This document shows, in pieces, positions 9,433 to 18,972 of a stretch of DNA of 64,000 nt. This DNA comes from Lentibacillus jeotgali. GTDB taxonomy: Bacteria > Bacillota > Bacilli > Bacillales > Amphibacillaceae. Under the pieces are notes generated by a model. The model saw nothing but the letters and a program-made list of their open reading frames with translations, had not been told where the DNA came from and did no database searches. Both the position numbers and the translations under genes were made by a program. Position 1 is the stretch's first letter; the number at the start of each line of letters is the position of its first letter. Location: positions 1-64,000 of the forward strand of contig NZ_AGAV01000008.1 of NCBI RefSeq assembly GCF_000224785.1, written 5' to 3'.

Positions 9433-9531
9433 TTACTCAGGGTAGTCCTTTTTAAAGGTTGTAGGTACACGTCCTCTGCCCAGAAAATCTTTCAAGCGTT
9501 TTTTCAGCTTTTCTCTCAGGCGCTTCAACAT
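9433..9531 (-). CDS. Small basic ORF (32 residues) upstream of rpoY, unknown function
   Basis: Starts at an ATG preceded by AAAGGAG, with an 11-base spacer. The product starts with a Lys/Arg/Leu-rich amphipathic stretch (MLKRLREKLKKRLKDFLGRG) and ends in KKDYPE. Its stop is 7 bases before the first possible ATG of the next small ORF, so the two would be translated in series ahead of rpoY-rnjA. I cannot place it in a family. It could be a real small protein or a translated leader. Confidence 0.4.
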   Translation of the reverse strand: MLKRLREKLKKRLKDFLGRGRVPTTFKKDYPE

Positions 9532-9774
9532 GAGATAAGCATCTCCTTTCAGTTGTTAAAGAAAAGCAATAAAAACGTTCGCCGATCCAATCCCTCTTAA
9601 CTATAGTATAATACGGTTGGCGTTATTTTGAAATAAAAACACTGTATTTGTTTCAAAAAAGATGTGCCTTTTGATGTTACAGATACCTTCAACGTAAGCT
9701 GTTAACACTTATTGTAGGCTTATAAAATAAAATTATGCAGGAACCTAAGATTATAGATTCCTGCATCATTTCCA

Positions 9775-10326
9775 CTACCCGACTGATTTTGAATTTTGCG
9801 GAATGGCAAATGGGTTCTCAGTATTGATATGATCATAGAACATGACGCCGTTTAGATGATCGATTTCGTGCTGCACAACGATGGCGGCATAATCCCGCAA
9901 ACGTAATTTCAATTCGTTGCCATCCAGTCCGATAGCTTTAACAGTGACCCGGGCGTTTCGTGGGACATAGCCTTCCACTTCCCGATCGACCGAAAGACAG
10001 CCTTCCCCGACCGAGAGATATGCCTGTTCGACCGAATGACTGACGATTTTAGGATTAATCAACCCGTAACTGTAGAGTTTCCCTTTTGAATCCTCAAAGT
10101 GCACAGCGCACATGCGTTTATTGATGCCCAGCTGCGGTGCAGCTAATCCAACACCGGGTCTCAATTTATATTCTTCTGCCAGTTTTTCATCCTGACTGTT
10201 TTTGACAAATGTCAGCATCTCATTTAATAGCTGTATATCTTCATCAGAGGGAGGAATGGATACTTCCTCGGTTTTTTCGCGTAATGATGGATGTCCCTCT
10301 CGGACGATATCCTCCATAGTTATCAT
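9775..10326 (-). CDS. def: Peptide deformylase
   Basis: A 183-residue metalloenzyme that removes the formyl group from nascent proteins. All three family motifs are present: [14 protein letters not shown] and QHEIDHL, giving the metal ligands Cys, His, His and the catalytic Glu. An insertion between motifs and the length place it with the longer type 2 enzymes of Gram-positives. The ATG at 10326 is preferred because AAGGAG lies 8 bases upstream; a GTG three codons earlier is too close to that site. The position between rpoY-rnjA and ykyA matches B. subtilis defB (ykrB); the ykrA neighbour is absent. Confidence 0.95.
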   Translation of the reverse strand: MITMEDIVREGHPSLREKTEEVSIPPSDEDIQLLNEMLTFVKNSQDEKLAEEYKLRPGVGLAAPQLGINKRMCAVHFEDSKGKLYSYGLINPKIVSHSVEQAYLSVGEGCLSVDREVEGYVPRNARVTVKAIGLDGNELKLRLRDYAAIVVQHEIDHLNGVMFYDHINTENPFAIPQNSKSVG

Positions 10327-10519
10327 TGTTGACACTCCTTGCTTAATCTTTCCTCATTGGCCGTTATATGCGGTGTAACCGCATTTTAACATATTATGTT
10401 TGTGAGTATTATAAATTTGCTGTCGGACAGGTAAAAATTTTCAAAAGTAATTCGATGTAAGAACTGATATGTTATACTATTATAGAAATTTCGCAGCAGA
10501 ACCGGGGGAGGCAATAAAA

Positions 10520-11245
10520 GTGGTATCGAAAAAGTCTTTATTTGTCAGTTTATTAATTCTTATGATTGTTCTATCCGCCTGTAGTGGTACAGCGCCCTCT
10601 GAAAAAATTTATAATCATTTGGAAAAAGCTGTTGAACTTGAACAATCGTTTGAAGAACAGCAAGATCCAATTGTTGAACTCGAACAGGAAGAACAGAAAA
10701 TATACAGCCAGATTATTGATTTGAGTATGGAAGATTTCGATAAAATTAAAGAACTGTCCGACAAAGCACTTGATAATATTCAAAAGCGAAAGGAAAAAAT
10801 AGATTCGGAAAAAGAAAGTATTGATTCATCTAAAGAAGAATTTGCAAATATTGAAGATTTGGTTGGAGACTTGGAAGAAGGGGCTGCCCGCAAAAACGCT
10901 GATGACATGTACAATGTCATGATGGACCGTTATGATGCATATGGTAAACTTCATGAAGCGTATGTCAATTCGCTCAATTTGGAAGAGGAATTATATACAA
11001 TGCTGAAGAAGGAAGATCTGAAGCAGGAAACGTTGTCAGAACATATTACAAAGCTGAATGACAGTTATCAGAATGTCATTGATGCAAATAAATCGTTCAA
11101 TGAACTGACAACCGAGTACAACGCTTTAAAAAAGGAATTTTATAAAGTCGCCGGAATTGAGGTGGAATACGAAGACAACGAATCACAGGAGAAGAAAAAC
11201 AATAAAGACAAATCAGCCGAATCGGACGAGGGATCAGGTGAATAA
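10520..11245 (+). CDS. ykyA: YkyA-like cell-envelope lipoprotein
   Basis: A 241-residue predicted lipoprotein. The signal peptide has a basic start, a hydrophobic core and the lipobox LSAC, so it should be lipidated at Cys and anchored outside the membrane. The mature part is strongly charged and helical (runs such as ELEQEEQKIYSQI), consistent with coiled coil, and ends in a Lys/Glu-rich tail. The start is a GTG at 10520 with GGGGGAGG 8 bases upstream; an earlier ATG frame would precede the signal peptide. Position between def and pdhA matches B. subtilis ykyA, described as a putative cell-wall-binding lipoprotein. Its molecular role is not known. Confidence 0.8.
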   Translation: MVSKKSLFVSLLILMIVLSACSGTAPSEKIYNHLEKAVELEQSFEEQQDPIVELEQEEQKIYSQIIDLSMEDFDKIKELSDKALDNIQKRKEKIDSEKESIDSSKEEFANIEDLVGDLEEGAARKNADDMYNVMMDRYDAYGKLHEAYVNSLNLEEELYTMLKKEDLKQETLSEHITKLNDSYQNVIDANKSFNELTTEYNALKKEFYKVAGIEVEYEDNESQEKKNNKDKSAESDEGSGE

Positions 11246-11265
11246 GTCACCTGGTTCCTTTTTTT
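11231..11265 (+). terminator. Terminator after ykyA
   Basis: GGATCAGGTGA pairs with TCACCTGGTTCC (one bulge) around a short loop holding the stop codon, followed by T7. The stem overlaps the last codons of ykyA. Confidence 0.8.
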
Positions 11266-11266
11266 A

Positions 11267-11359
11267 GCAGTTAAGAAAGTATATAAATTCTTTCTTACTG
11301 CATAAGTGCAACTAGGCTTTCGCCCTTAATGCTTAGCGATAAGCCAAGTTTTCTAATGA
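11267..11359 (+). repeat. Two-hairpin intergenic repeat, family 2 copy (after ykyA)
   Basis: Hairpin 1 pairs GCAGT(T)AAGAAAG with CTTTCTTACTGC. A linker ATAAGTGCAACT follows. Hairpin 2 pairs GGCTTTCGC with GCGATAAGCC. The tail is CAAGTTTTCTAATGA. Related copies are at 20191, 42961, 45769 and 63039. The 400 bases from here to pdhA hold no gene, only a candidate branched structure at 11396-11453 and the pdh promoter region. Confidence 0.65.
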
Positions 11360-11723
11360 CCTTTAAGAATTGAAATAGCCAACATTATGAAAAATATGAT
11401 GTGACAGCCTTTTGGTGAACCAAAGTTGTACTGGTACAGTTTAGTCACATCATTATAACAGAAGATCTTCTAGGTAAGCTAAAAACGGGTGTAACCGCTA
11501 TCATCCTTGGGAAAAAATAAAAAAACTGAACAAAACGATTGACCAAATGGACATAGGTGGGCTAAACTTTAAACTGAATTAAAAATTGTACCATTAATTT
11601 TTGCTTTTGAAATGTAACAGTTTAATTGCCTTTGTCTTGCTTGGATTATTCTTCTTAAGGAAAGGGAATACGTTTTAGAGCAAATAGGTGCAGATTTTCT
11701 CATATTTCGGGAAGACTGGATAA

Positions 11724-12845
<1,122 letters not shown>

Positions 12846-12848
12846 ATC

Positions 12849-13826
12849 ATGGCACAAAAAACAATGATTCAGGCTATCACTGATGCAATGCATCATGAAT
12901 TAAAAAATGATGAAAATGTGCTTGTGTTCGGTGAAGATGTCGGCCAAAATGGTGGCGTATTCCGTGCTACAGAAGGATTACAGGATGAATTCGGGGAAGA
13001 TCGTGTATTTGACACGCCGCTAGCTGAATCAGGGATCGGCGGGCTGGCACTTGGGCTTGCAGTGCAGGGTTTCCGTCCGGTGCCGGAAATACAATTCATC
13101 GGCTTTACGTATGAAGCAATGGACGCTATTAACGGTCAGATAGCACGGATGCGCTATCGGTCCGGCAGCAGTAAGTCCGCCCCGATTACCATTCGGACGC
13201 CTTTTGGCGGCGGTGTGCATACGCCGGAACTGCATGCGGACTCTTTGGAAGGTCTCATTGCACAGCAGCCGGGCATCAGAGTTGTTATACCTTCGACTCC
13301 ATATGATGCCAAAGGTTTGCTGATTTCATCGATCCGCAACAACGATCCGGTATTCTTTATGGAACATATGAAACTTTACCGTTCTTTCCGGGGTGATGTA
13401 CCGGATGAAGACTACACGGTGGATCTTGATAAAGCGGATATAAAACGCGATGGGAAGGACGTTACAATCATTGGCTATGGTGCGATGGTCCATACCGCGT
13501 TAAAAGCTGCAGATGAGCTGGAGAAAGATAACATTGAGGCGGAAGTGGTTGACTTGCGCACGGTATCGCCGGTTGATATGGAAACAATTGTTGAGTCGGT
13601 GAAAAAGACTAATCGTGTGGTTGTCTTGCAGGAGGCGCAGCGCCAGGCTGGTGTCGCTGCACATGTGATTTCTGAAATTCAGGAACGTGCTATCCTTCAC
13701 TTGGAAGCACCGATTCTGCGCGTAACGGCACCCGATACCGTTTATCCATTTTCCCAGGCAGAAGAAGTATGGCTGCCAACGCATAAAGACGTAGTAGATA
13801 AGGTAAATGAAGTCATTAATTTTTAA
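12849..13826 (+). CDS. pdhB: Pyruvate dehydrogenase E1 component, beta subunit
   Basis: A 325-residue partner of PdhA in the alpha2-beta2 E1 heterotetramer. Family features include the start [11 protein letters not shown], the segment [15 protein letters not shown] near residues 25-40, and the C-terminal transketolase-like domain with [16 protein letters not shown]. The ATG has GGAG in AAAAGGAGTCGAAG upstream, overlapping the pdhA stop region. It lies between pdhA and pdhC with gaps of 3 and 22 bases. Length is normal, with no oddities. Confidence 0.95.
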   Translation: MAQKTMIQAITDAMHHELKNDENVLVFGEDVGQNGGVFRATEGLQDEFGEDRVFDTPLAESGIGGLALGLAVQGFRPVPEIQFIGFTYEAMDAINGQIARMRYRSGSSKSAPITIRTPFGGGVHTPELHADSLEGLIAQQPGIRVVIPSTPYDAKGLLISSIRNNDPVFFMEHMKLYRSFRGDVPDEDYTVDLDKADIKRDGKDVTIIGYGAMVHTALKAADELEKDNIEAEVVDLRTVSPVDMETIVESVKKTNRVVVLQEAQRQAGVAAHVISEIQERAILHLEAPILRVTAPDTVYPFSQAEEVWLPTHKDVVDKVNEVINF

Positions 13827-13848
13827 TGAATGATTGGAGGTCGTAATT

Positions 13849-15153
13849 ATGGCATATAACTTTAAACTGCCTGATATCGGTGAGGGAATACATGAAGGCG
13901 AAATCGCCAAGTGGTTCGTTAAAGAAGGCGATGAGGTTCAGGAAGACGACGTGATTTGTGAGGTACAGAATGATAAATCTGTTGTTGAAATCCCGTCTCC
14001 GGTTGAAGGTACTGTAACAAAAGTCCATGTAGATGAAGGCGAAGTTGCTGTTGTAGGCAACACACTTATCTCGTTTGATGCGGAAGGTTATGAATCCGAT
14101 GACGAGGAAGAGGATGAAACCGAACAGGAAACCGAAAAAACTGAAGGATCATCAGATTCGGATAAAGAAACTGAGACCGATGAAGGTGAAGAGGAAAGCG
14201 ATGAACAAGAATCGGGGAATAGCGATCAAACATCTTCTGATGATAAACGTGTCATTGCCATGCCGTCAGTGCGCAAATATGCTCGTGAAAACGATGTGAA
14301 TATTCAGGATGTACAGGGTTCCGGCAAGAACGGCCGAATCTTAAAAGACGATGTTGACAGTTACTTGAGCGGTGATCAGGAAGCTGAACAGCCGGTTGAA
14401 GCAGATGAAGAGACACAAGAGCCGGCAGCGGAGCAGACACCAAAAGGCGATTATCCTGAATCACGCGAGAAGATGAGCGGCATCCGCAAATCAATTGCCA
14501 AAGCAATGGTTAATTCCAAAACGAAAGCACCACATGTCACCCTGATGGACGAGGTTGATGTTACTGAGCTTGTGGCGCACAGGAAGAAATTTAAAGAAGT
14601 TGCCGCTGAGCAGGATATTAAATTGACTTATCTGCCTTATGTCGCAAAAGCACTGATTTCCGCATCGAAAAAATATCCGATCTTAAATGCTGCCGTGGAT
14701 GATGAGACAGATGAGATCATTCATAAGCATTATTACAACATTGGTATTGCTGCAGATACGGACAGAGGCTTACTGGTTCCAGTTGTGAAAGACGCAGACC
14801 GTAAATCGATTTTCACCATCTCACAGGAAGTCAATGAATTGGCAGAAAAAGCGCGCAGTGGTAAACTATCACCTGAGGAGATGAAAGGTGCTTCCAATAC
14901 GATTACAAATATTGGGTCAGCTGGCGGACAATGGTTCACACCGGTTCTTAACTACCCTGAAGCAGCCATTCTGGGAATCGGACGTATTCAGGAAAAACCG
15001 ATTGTCCGGGACGGTGAGATTGTTGCAGCGCCAGTATTGGCAGTATCTCTAAGCTTTGATCATCGTATTGTAGACGGTGCAACTGGACAGTTGGCGCTCA
15101 ATCAGATCAAGCGGTTGTTGAACGATCCACAACTAATTATGATGGAGGCGTAG
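13849..15153 (+). CDS. pdhC: Dihydrolipoamide acetyltransferase (E2) of pyruvate dehydrogenase
   Basis: A 434-residue core protein of the PDH complex. It has a lipoyl domain (1-78, lipoyl Lys43 in NDKSVVE), a linker (79-132), a peripheral-subunit-binding domain (about 135-172), a second linker, and the catalytic acyltransferase domain from about 203 with HRIVDG near the C-terminus. The first linker is made almost wholly of Asp, Glu, Ser and Thr, with no Ala or Pro, unlike the Ala/Pro-rich linkers of most E2 proteins. The ATG at 13849 has GGAGG 8 bases upstream and gives the normal [13 protein letters not shown] start; a longer frame is not needed. Confidence 0.95.
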   Translation: MAYNFKLPDIGEGIHEGEIAKWFVKEGDEVQEDDVICEVQNDKSVVEIPSPVEGTVTKVHVDEGEVAVVGNTLISFDAEGYESDDEEEDETEQETEKTEGSSDSDKETETDEGEEESDEQESGNSDQTSSDDKRVIAMPSVRKYARENDVNIQDVQGSGKNGRILKDDVDSYLSGDQEAEQPVEADEETQEPAAEQTPKGDYPESREKMSGIRKSIAKAMVNSKTKAPHVTLMDEVDVTELVAHRKKFKEVAAEQDIKLTYLPYVAKALISASKKYPILNAAVDDETDEIIHKHYYNIGIAADTDRGLLVPVVKDADRKSIFTISQEVNELAEKARSGKLSPEEMKGASNTITNIGSAGGQWFTPVLNYPEAAILGIGRIQEKPIVRDGEIVAAPVLAVSLSFDHRIVDGATGQLALNQIKRLLNDPQLIMMEA

Positions 15154-15156
15154 ATT

Positions 15157-16563
15157 ATGGTAGTAGGAGATTTTCCAATTGAAACAGACACACTGGTTGT
15201 TGGAGCAGGACCTGGCGGCTATGTAGCTGCCATCCGTGCTGCTCAAACCGGTCAGAAAGTTACAATTGTAGAGAAGGGTGATTTGGGCGGTGTTTGTCTG
15301 AATGTCGGCTGTATCCCTTCAAAAGCACTGATAGAAGCCGGACACAAAGCACAATCCGCTCATGGCAACGAAGAACTCGGGATTACAACTGAAAATGTTT
15401 CGGTTGATTTTTCCAAAGTTCAGGAATGGAAAGGACAAGTCGTCAATAAACTGACGTCCGGTGTTGAAAGTCTGCTCAAAGGTAACAAAGTGGATATTGT
15501 GAAAGGTGAAGTCTACTTTGTCGATAAAAATACCGTCAGAGTAATGGACGAAAAAAATTCACAGTCATATACATTTAACAACTGTATCATTGGTACTGGT
15601 TCGACACCAATCGAAATTCCAAATTTCAAATTCTCAGACCGTGTATTGGACTCCACCGGCGCATTGAATCTTCAGGAGATTCCTGAAAAAATGGTCGTTG
15701 TCGGCGGCGGCTATATCGGAATTGAACTCGGTACTGCCTATGCCAATTTTGGAACCGAGGTAACGATTCTTGAAGGGACAAAAGAAATTCTCGGTACGTT
15801 TGAGAAACAGCTTAAACAGCCGGTTAAAAAAGGTCTGAAGAACAAAAATGTCAATGTTGTTACAAATGCAATGGCTAAAGGTGCCGAAGAATCAGATGAC
15901 GGTGTGAAAGTGACCTATGAAGTTGACGGCAGTGAAGAAACGATTGAAGCAGATTATGTTCTTGTAACGGTCGGACGCCGTCCAAACACAGAAGAAATCG
16001 GACTTGAGCAAGTTGGCATCGAATTAGACGATAAGGGACTTATTAAAATTGATAAGCAATGCCGTACAAGTGTCGATAACATTTATGCCATCGGCGACAT
16101 TGTTGAAGGGTTGCCGCTTGCACATAAGGCGTCTTATGAAGGAAAAGTAGCCGCAGAAGCAATCAACGGTGAAAAATCAGAAATTGATTATCTCGCCATG
16201 CCTTCTGTTGTCTTCTCTGACCCTGAGCTTGCCAGTGTCGGCTATACTGAGCAGGAGGCCAAAGATGCCGGTTATGAAGTGAAGGCATCCAAATTCCCAT
16301 TTGGAGCAAACGGCCGTGCATTGTCACTGAATAATACAGATGGCTTTATAAAACTCATCACCAGAAAAGAAGATGGTTTGGTAATCGGCGCACAAGTAGC
16401 CGGGCCAAACGCAAGTGATGTCATTGCTGAAGTCGGTCTTGCTGTTGAAGCAGGCATGACTGCCGAAGACATTGCACTGACTGTTCATGCGCACCCAAGC
16501 TTAGGTGAAACAGTCATGGAAGCGGCCGACGTAGCATTGGGCACACCTATCCATACGATGTAA
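15157..16563 (+). CDS. pdhD: Dihydrolipoamide dehydrogenase (E3)
   Basis: A 468-residue FAD disulfide oxidoreductase that reoxidises the lipoyl groups of E2 with NAD+. It has the FAD motif [15 protein letters not shown], the redox-active pair CLNVGC at about residue 47, the NAD motif [10 protein letters not shown] at about 180, AIGDIVEG, and the C-terminal His-Glu segment HAHPSLGET. It starts 3 bases after the pdhC stop with GGAGG overlapping pdhC. It may also serve other 2-oxoacid dehydrogenases, since no second lpd is visible here. A strong hairpin follows at 16605. Confidence 0.95.
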   Translation: MVVGDFPIETDTLVVGAGPGGYVAAIRAAQTGQKVTIVEKGDLGGVCLNVGCIPSKALIEAGHKAQSAHGNEELGITTENVSVDFSKVQEWKGQVVNKLTSGVESLLKGNKVDIVKGEVYFVDKNTVRVMDEKNSQSYTFNNCIIGTGSTPIEIPNFKFSDRVLDSTGALNLQEIPEKMVVVGGGYIGIELGTAYANFGTEVTILEGTKEILGTFEKQLKQPVKKGLKNKNVNVVTNAMAKGAEESDDGVKVTYEVDGSEETIEADYVLVTVGRRPNTEEIGLEQVGIELDDKGLIKIDKQCRTSVDNIYAIGDIVEGLPLAHKASYEGKVAAEAINGEKSEIDYLAMPSVVFSDPELASVGYTEQEAKDAGYEVKASKFPFGANGRALSLNNTDGFIKLITRKEDGLVIGAQVAGPNASDVIAEVGLAVEAGMTAEDIALTVHAHPSLGETVMEAADVALGTPIHTM

Positions 16564-16604
16564 AAAAACAAAAACTATAACGCAGGTTAAAAGAAGACCA
16601 GACT

Positions 16605-16641
16605 AATAAGCCACGTCCAGTTATTATGGACGTGGCTTATT
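16605..16641 (+). terminator. Perfect 15-bp hairpin after pdhD
   Basis: AATAAGCCACGTCCA pairs perfectly with TGGACGTGGCTTATT around a 7-base loop. No T tract follows directly, so it may stabilise the pdh mRNA 3' end or stop RNase rather than act as a classical terminator. Confidence 0.6.
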
Positions 16642-16674
16642 ATGATACCTGGATTCATTGGATATGAATTCATG

Positions 16675-16716
16675 AAAAAGCTGTCCAGAATGGTTGTCTC
16701 ATTCTGGACAGCTTTG
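16675..16716 (-). terminator. Terminator of the BCCT transporter gene
   Basis: Perfect 15-bp stem AAGCTGTCCAGAATG/CATTCTGGACAGCTT (16678-16692 with 16700-16714). The T run lies on the minus-strand 3' side, so it fits the transporter rather than pdhD. Confidence 0.85.
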
Positions 16717-16719
16717 TGA

Positions 16720-18339
16720 TTATAATTCTTTTTCATCATCAGCATCAGGCAGTGTTTTCTTAAATCCTTCGCGTCGTCTCCTAAGTTCTTTCCGCTGATT
16801 TTCACGGAACTGCGGATCATGTTCGCGCTGTTTCCTTTCAATTCGCAAAATGTCATGTTCGCTTTTCAGCGCTTTGAGGAGTGAAATGCACATAAAAATC
16901 ATTAAAATCGCAAACGGGAATGCTGCAATTAGCATGGCCATTTGGATTGCTGTCAACCCGCCGGACCATAATAGCACCGCAGCGGTTCCGGCAAGGACAA
17001 TCCCCCAGATAATCTTTACGCCAGTGCCTGGGTTTAACCTGCCTCCTGTTGTCAGCATGCCAAGCACAAATGTACCGGAATCGGCTGAAGTAACGAAGAA
17101 AGATGCAATCAAGAGCACTGCGATACCCATAACGACAGCTGCCATAGGCTGTGATTCAAGAAATGCAAATAACGCTACTTCATTGCCCGCCTCGTTCATT
17201 AATTGATGGATAATGCCGCCTTGAGCTTGATCCATTTCCAATCCGGCAATACCGAAAACGGAAAACCAGAAGGCACTGAATATTACCGGAATTAAAGTTA
17301 CCCCGATGACAAATTCACGAATCGTCCTTCCTCTGGAAACCCGGGCAATAAAGGTTCCGACAAATGGCGACCAGCCGATCCACCAAGCCCAGTAGAAGAG
17401 TGTCCATGAATTAAGGAACTCTCTGTCACCGGTAAAGGTATTCATCCCCAGCGTCATGTTGGGAAGGTTTTGCATATAATTACCCATCGTTGTTGTAAAT
17501 GACTCGACCATCCGTACAGAGTTACCGAGAATGAATACAAAGAGCATCAATGCGACGGCAAGAACAATATTTGTCCAGCTCAGGTAGCGGATACCTCGGT
17601 TAATCCCTGTAGAAGCAGAAAGCATAAATAATATGGTGATAACGAAAATAACGATCAAATTGGTTATCAGGTTATTTGGAATGCCTTCAAAGGTATAGTT
17701 CAAACCTGCTGTAATCTGTGTAGCACCAAGTCCAAGCGATGTTGCAATACCAAATACAGTAGCAAAAACGGCCAGTGTATCAATAGCAACCCCCAAGGCG
17801 CCTTTAGACCGATCACCTATCAGCGGTGCAAAAGCGGAACTGATCAAAGCAGGAGCCCGGTGGCGGAATTTAAAATAAGCAAGTGCCAATGCAAGCACCG
17901 CATATGTAGCCCATGGATGGAATCCCCAGTGGAATAAGGTGTACTGCATGGACTCTTCCGCAGCTGCTATCGTTTCAGGATCAGCAGAAGGAGGGGAATA
18001 ATAATGTGTTACAGGTTCAGTCACACCATAGAATACGAGACCAACCCCCATACCGGCGGTGAACAAAAATGCAAACCAGGTAAAGTAACTGTACTCTGGT
18101 TTATCATCAGGCTTTCCAAGCTTGATTCTTCCATAAGGCCCGAAGATCAAATATAATGCAAGTACAACAAATCCTGTCATAACCATCAAATAAAACCAGC
18201 CAAATGTTTTCGAAATAAAACTGTCGACTATGCCTAATACATAACCCACATTATCAGGGAAAAAAGCTCCCCAAATAATAAATACAGATATTAACGGAAT
18301 AGATACCCAAAAAACAGATGTAATCGTTTTGGATTTAAT
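16720..18339 (-). CDS. BCCT-family compatible-solute transporter (OpuD-like), apparent AUU start
   Basis: A Na+-coupled uptake permease of the betaine/carnitine/choline family. The core has the expected membrane segments and BCCT signature (FYWAWWIGWSPFVGTFIARVSRGR), with a charged cytoplasmic tail. The first ordinary start, GTG at 18249, lies after the first membrane helix. In-frame sequence upstream encodes the missing basic start and helix (SVFWVSIPLISVFIIWGAFF). That extension has no ATG, GTG or TTG before an in-frame TAG at 18354-18352. A strong GGGAGG lies 7 bases before an ATT codon, taken here as the start (539 residues); a preceding ATT at 18342 is the alternative. Substrate (betaine, ectoine, proline) cannot be told from sequence. 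Product family is certain; the start is inferred. Confidence 0.9.
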   Translation of the reverse strand: MKSKTITSVFWVSIPLISVFIIWGAFFPDNVGYVLGIVDSFISKTFGWFYLMVMTGFVVLALYLIFGPYGRIKLGKPDDKPEYSYFTWFAFLFTAGMGVGLVFYGVTEPVTHYYSPPSADPETIAAAEESMQYTLFHWGFHPWATYAVLALALAYFKFRHRAPALISSAFAPLIGDRSKGALGVAIDTLAVFATVFGIATSLGLGATQITAGLNYTFEGIPNNLITNLIVIFVITILFMLSASTGINRGIRYLSWTNIVLAVALMLFVFILGNSVRMVESFTTTMGNYMQNLPNMTLGMNTFTGDREFLNSWTLFYWAWWIGWSPFVGTFIARVSRGRTIREFVIGVTLIPVIFSAFWFSVFGIAGLEMDQAQGGIIHQLMNEAGNEVALFAFLESQPMAAVVMGIAVLLIASFFVTSADSGTFVLGMLTTGGRLNPGTGVKIIWGIVLAGTAAVLLWSGGLTAIQMAMLIAAFPFAILMIFMCISLLKALKSEHDILRIERKQREHDPQFRENQRKELRRRREGFKKTLPDADDEKEL

Positions 18340-18377
18340 AATAAAACCTCCCTACACTATTTTGTCAAAACTCTTAT

Positions 18378-18405
18378 AGTATAACATGAAGAGACAACAT
18401 GTCAA
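18378..18405 (-). promoter_or_regulatory. Sigma-A-type promoter of the BCCT gene
   Basis: Minus-strand TTGACA (18405-18400) and TATACT (18383-18378) are separated by 16 bases. It lies 40-60 bases upstream of the ribosome binding site, and its -35 box overlaps the near dyad at 18393-18403. Confidence 0.7.
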
Positions 18406-18424
18406 TTTTTTTCGACATTATGTC
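18393..18424. promoter_or_regulatory. Two dyads overlapping the BCCT promoter (candidate operator)
   Basis: GACATTATGTC (18414-18424), a perfect dyad, and GACAACATGTC (18393-18403), a near-perfect one, have centres exactly 21 bp apart. That is two helical turns, so two dimers could bind the same face. The second covers the -35 box, which fits repression. GbsR/OpcR-type MarR-like repressors control such genes in Bacillales, but the link here is inference. Confidence 0.5.
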
Positions 18425-18972
18425 TTTGGGAAACCCCAAACTTAAGTCTGCTGCATCTATAAGTACCTCTCACTGATTTGTTTGAGATCAGACTCCAATG
18501 TGCACCTCCTCTTTATTCATTCTACGTTGGCATCGCAACTTTATTTCACCCTTATTTCTTATAACATTTACGATGGCCTTAGGTAAAATAATCTACCTGC
18601 AGTACTTTTTATTGTTTTGCCTGCACTATTTGTCAAAAATTTCACGGCAATCCTAGTTCCTGTATATTTCTTACGTTTCAACAATTTTCGATATAAGATA
18701 CGCTTAGTTTGTCCCAGTTGGTAAATAATAACCGCCACCTCCAAATGTTTGCAGCACCCGGGAGCGCCTTGCCCCTATGATAAAAATGACTAAAGCTTCT
18801 ACAAGCCCTGAAATAAACCCAAAAGTCAGTGGTTTCTCCTGTATTTAAAGGCTAATGGCACACTGTTAACTTATACCCAGATAATAATTATATAAACAAA
18901 AAGACATAGTCAATCTGGTCTTCCTTGCTATATAATGAAAGCAGCCGTAGGGAGTATAAGGAGGACAAGCCA
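18425..18972. other. Intergenic region between the BCCT gene and the deacetylase gene
   Basis: About 550 bases without a supported gene. A minus-strand frame at 18704-18829 (about 41 residues, one hydrophobic segment then GGGGYYLPTGTN) has no ATG/GTG/TTG; its only upstream option is a CTG with GGAG 6 bases before it. It may be a gene remnant. I see no repeat of the families found elsewhere. Confidence 0.4.

Noticed and set aside
16605-16716. Two strong hairpins read as a possible attachment site or small RNA
   Set aside because: Best explained as the 3' ends of pdhD and the BCCT gene, which converge here.
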